A stretch of DNA of 64,000 nucleotides from Ruegeria haliotis. GTDB lineage: Bacteria; Pseudomonadota; Alphaproteobacteria; Rhodobacterales; Rhodobacteraceae. A program made the position numbers and the translations under genes. The notes beneath the pieces are model-generated. The model was not told where the DNA came from. It saw only the letters and a list, made by a program, of their open reading frames with translations, and did no database searches. Shown in pieces: positions 63,957 to 64,000 of the stretch; the first letter of the stretch is position 1; the number at the start of each line of letters is the position of its first letter. The stretch lies in NCBI RefSeq assembly GCF_013377785.1, contig NZ_JABXWT010000019.1, positions 1 through 64,000 on the forward strand, given 5' to 3'.

Positions 63957-64000
63957 CGCCGCCCTGCCCCTTGGGTCAAAACCTTATTCAAAGGCTGGGC

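Noticed and set aside
1..64000. tRNA genes, insertion sequences, CRISPR arrays or phage genes
   Set aside because: I looked through the intergenic gaps for T-loop signatures, terminal repeats, transposases and spaced repeats and found none.

Overview
The window is chromosomal DNA of an alphaproteobacterium, most likely a marine Rhodobacteraceae (Roseobacter group) such as Ruegeria or a relative. The evidence is: the translation/RNA polymerase cluster, an FnrL-type regulator divergent from hemN, cbb3 oxidase genes with FnrL boxes, a DUF1013/TrcR protein, a Yej-type peptide transporter, and a TauR-type MocR regulator with TauR-like boxes. I see no insertion sequence, prophage, CRISPR array, tRNA or rRNA gene. 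Base composition looks even apart from short AT-rich promoters.

1-21.7 kb, mostly minus strand, is the str/rif cluster read right to left: secE-nusG, rplK-rplA, rplJ-rplL-rpoB-rpoC, rpsL-rpsG-fusA-tuf (tuf runs off the left edge). It is broken at three joints by accessory genes: a short-chain dehydrogenase between nusG and rplK; an LtaS-like sulfatase plus an APH-type kinase between rplA and rplJ; and a rhamnosyltransferase-like gene plus a DMT transporter between rpoC and rpsL. Each ribosomal block keeps its own terminator and likely promoter.

21.7-34.4 kb is a micro-oxic respiration region: ccoNOQP (cbb3 oxidase) and ccoGHIS (its maturation genes), split by a LysR gene and a small ORF, followed by uspA, a GlsB-like protein, fnrL and hemN. 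Three FnrL boxes (upstream of ccoG, between ccoN and uspA, between fnrL and hemN) tie these genes into one oxygen-controlled regulon.

34.5-48.5 kb holds a degenerate EF-G paralogue, the yejABEF ABC importer, a membrane-anchored cytochrome c, prephenate dehydratase, a small operon (nudC, SRPBCC protein, GNAT acetyltransferase, CPT-like kinase) and a CpdB-like nucleotidase.

48.5-56.8 kb holds the SRP RNA, rsgA, an alpha/beta hydrolase, a cobalamin riboswitch in front of a small cysteine-rich protein, a dual-specificity phosphatase, dnaX, a TauD-family oxygenase, ybaB, recR and a histidine phosphatase. 56.8-64 kb has a periplasmic protein of unknown function, RNase T2, an outer-membrane barrel protein, trcR, a small membrane protein, an arsR/permease operon and tauR. 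A TauR box pair at the right edge predicts a taurine gene just beyond it.

Start codons were re-chosen where a ribosome-binding site or family alignment disagreed with the longest open frame. Functions are from recognised motifs and remembered family features. No database search was run.
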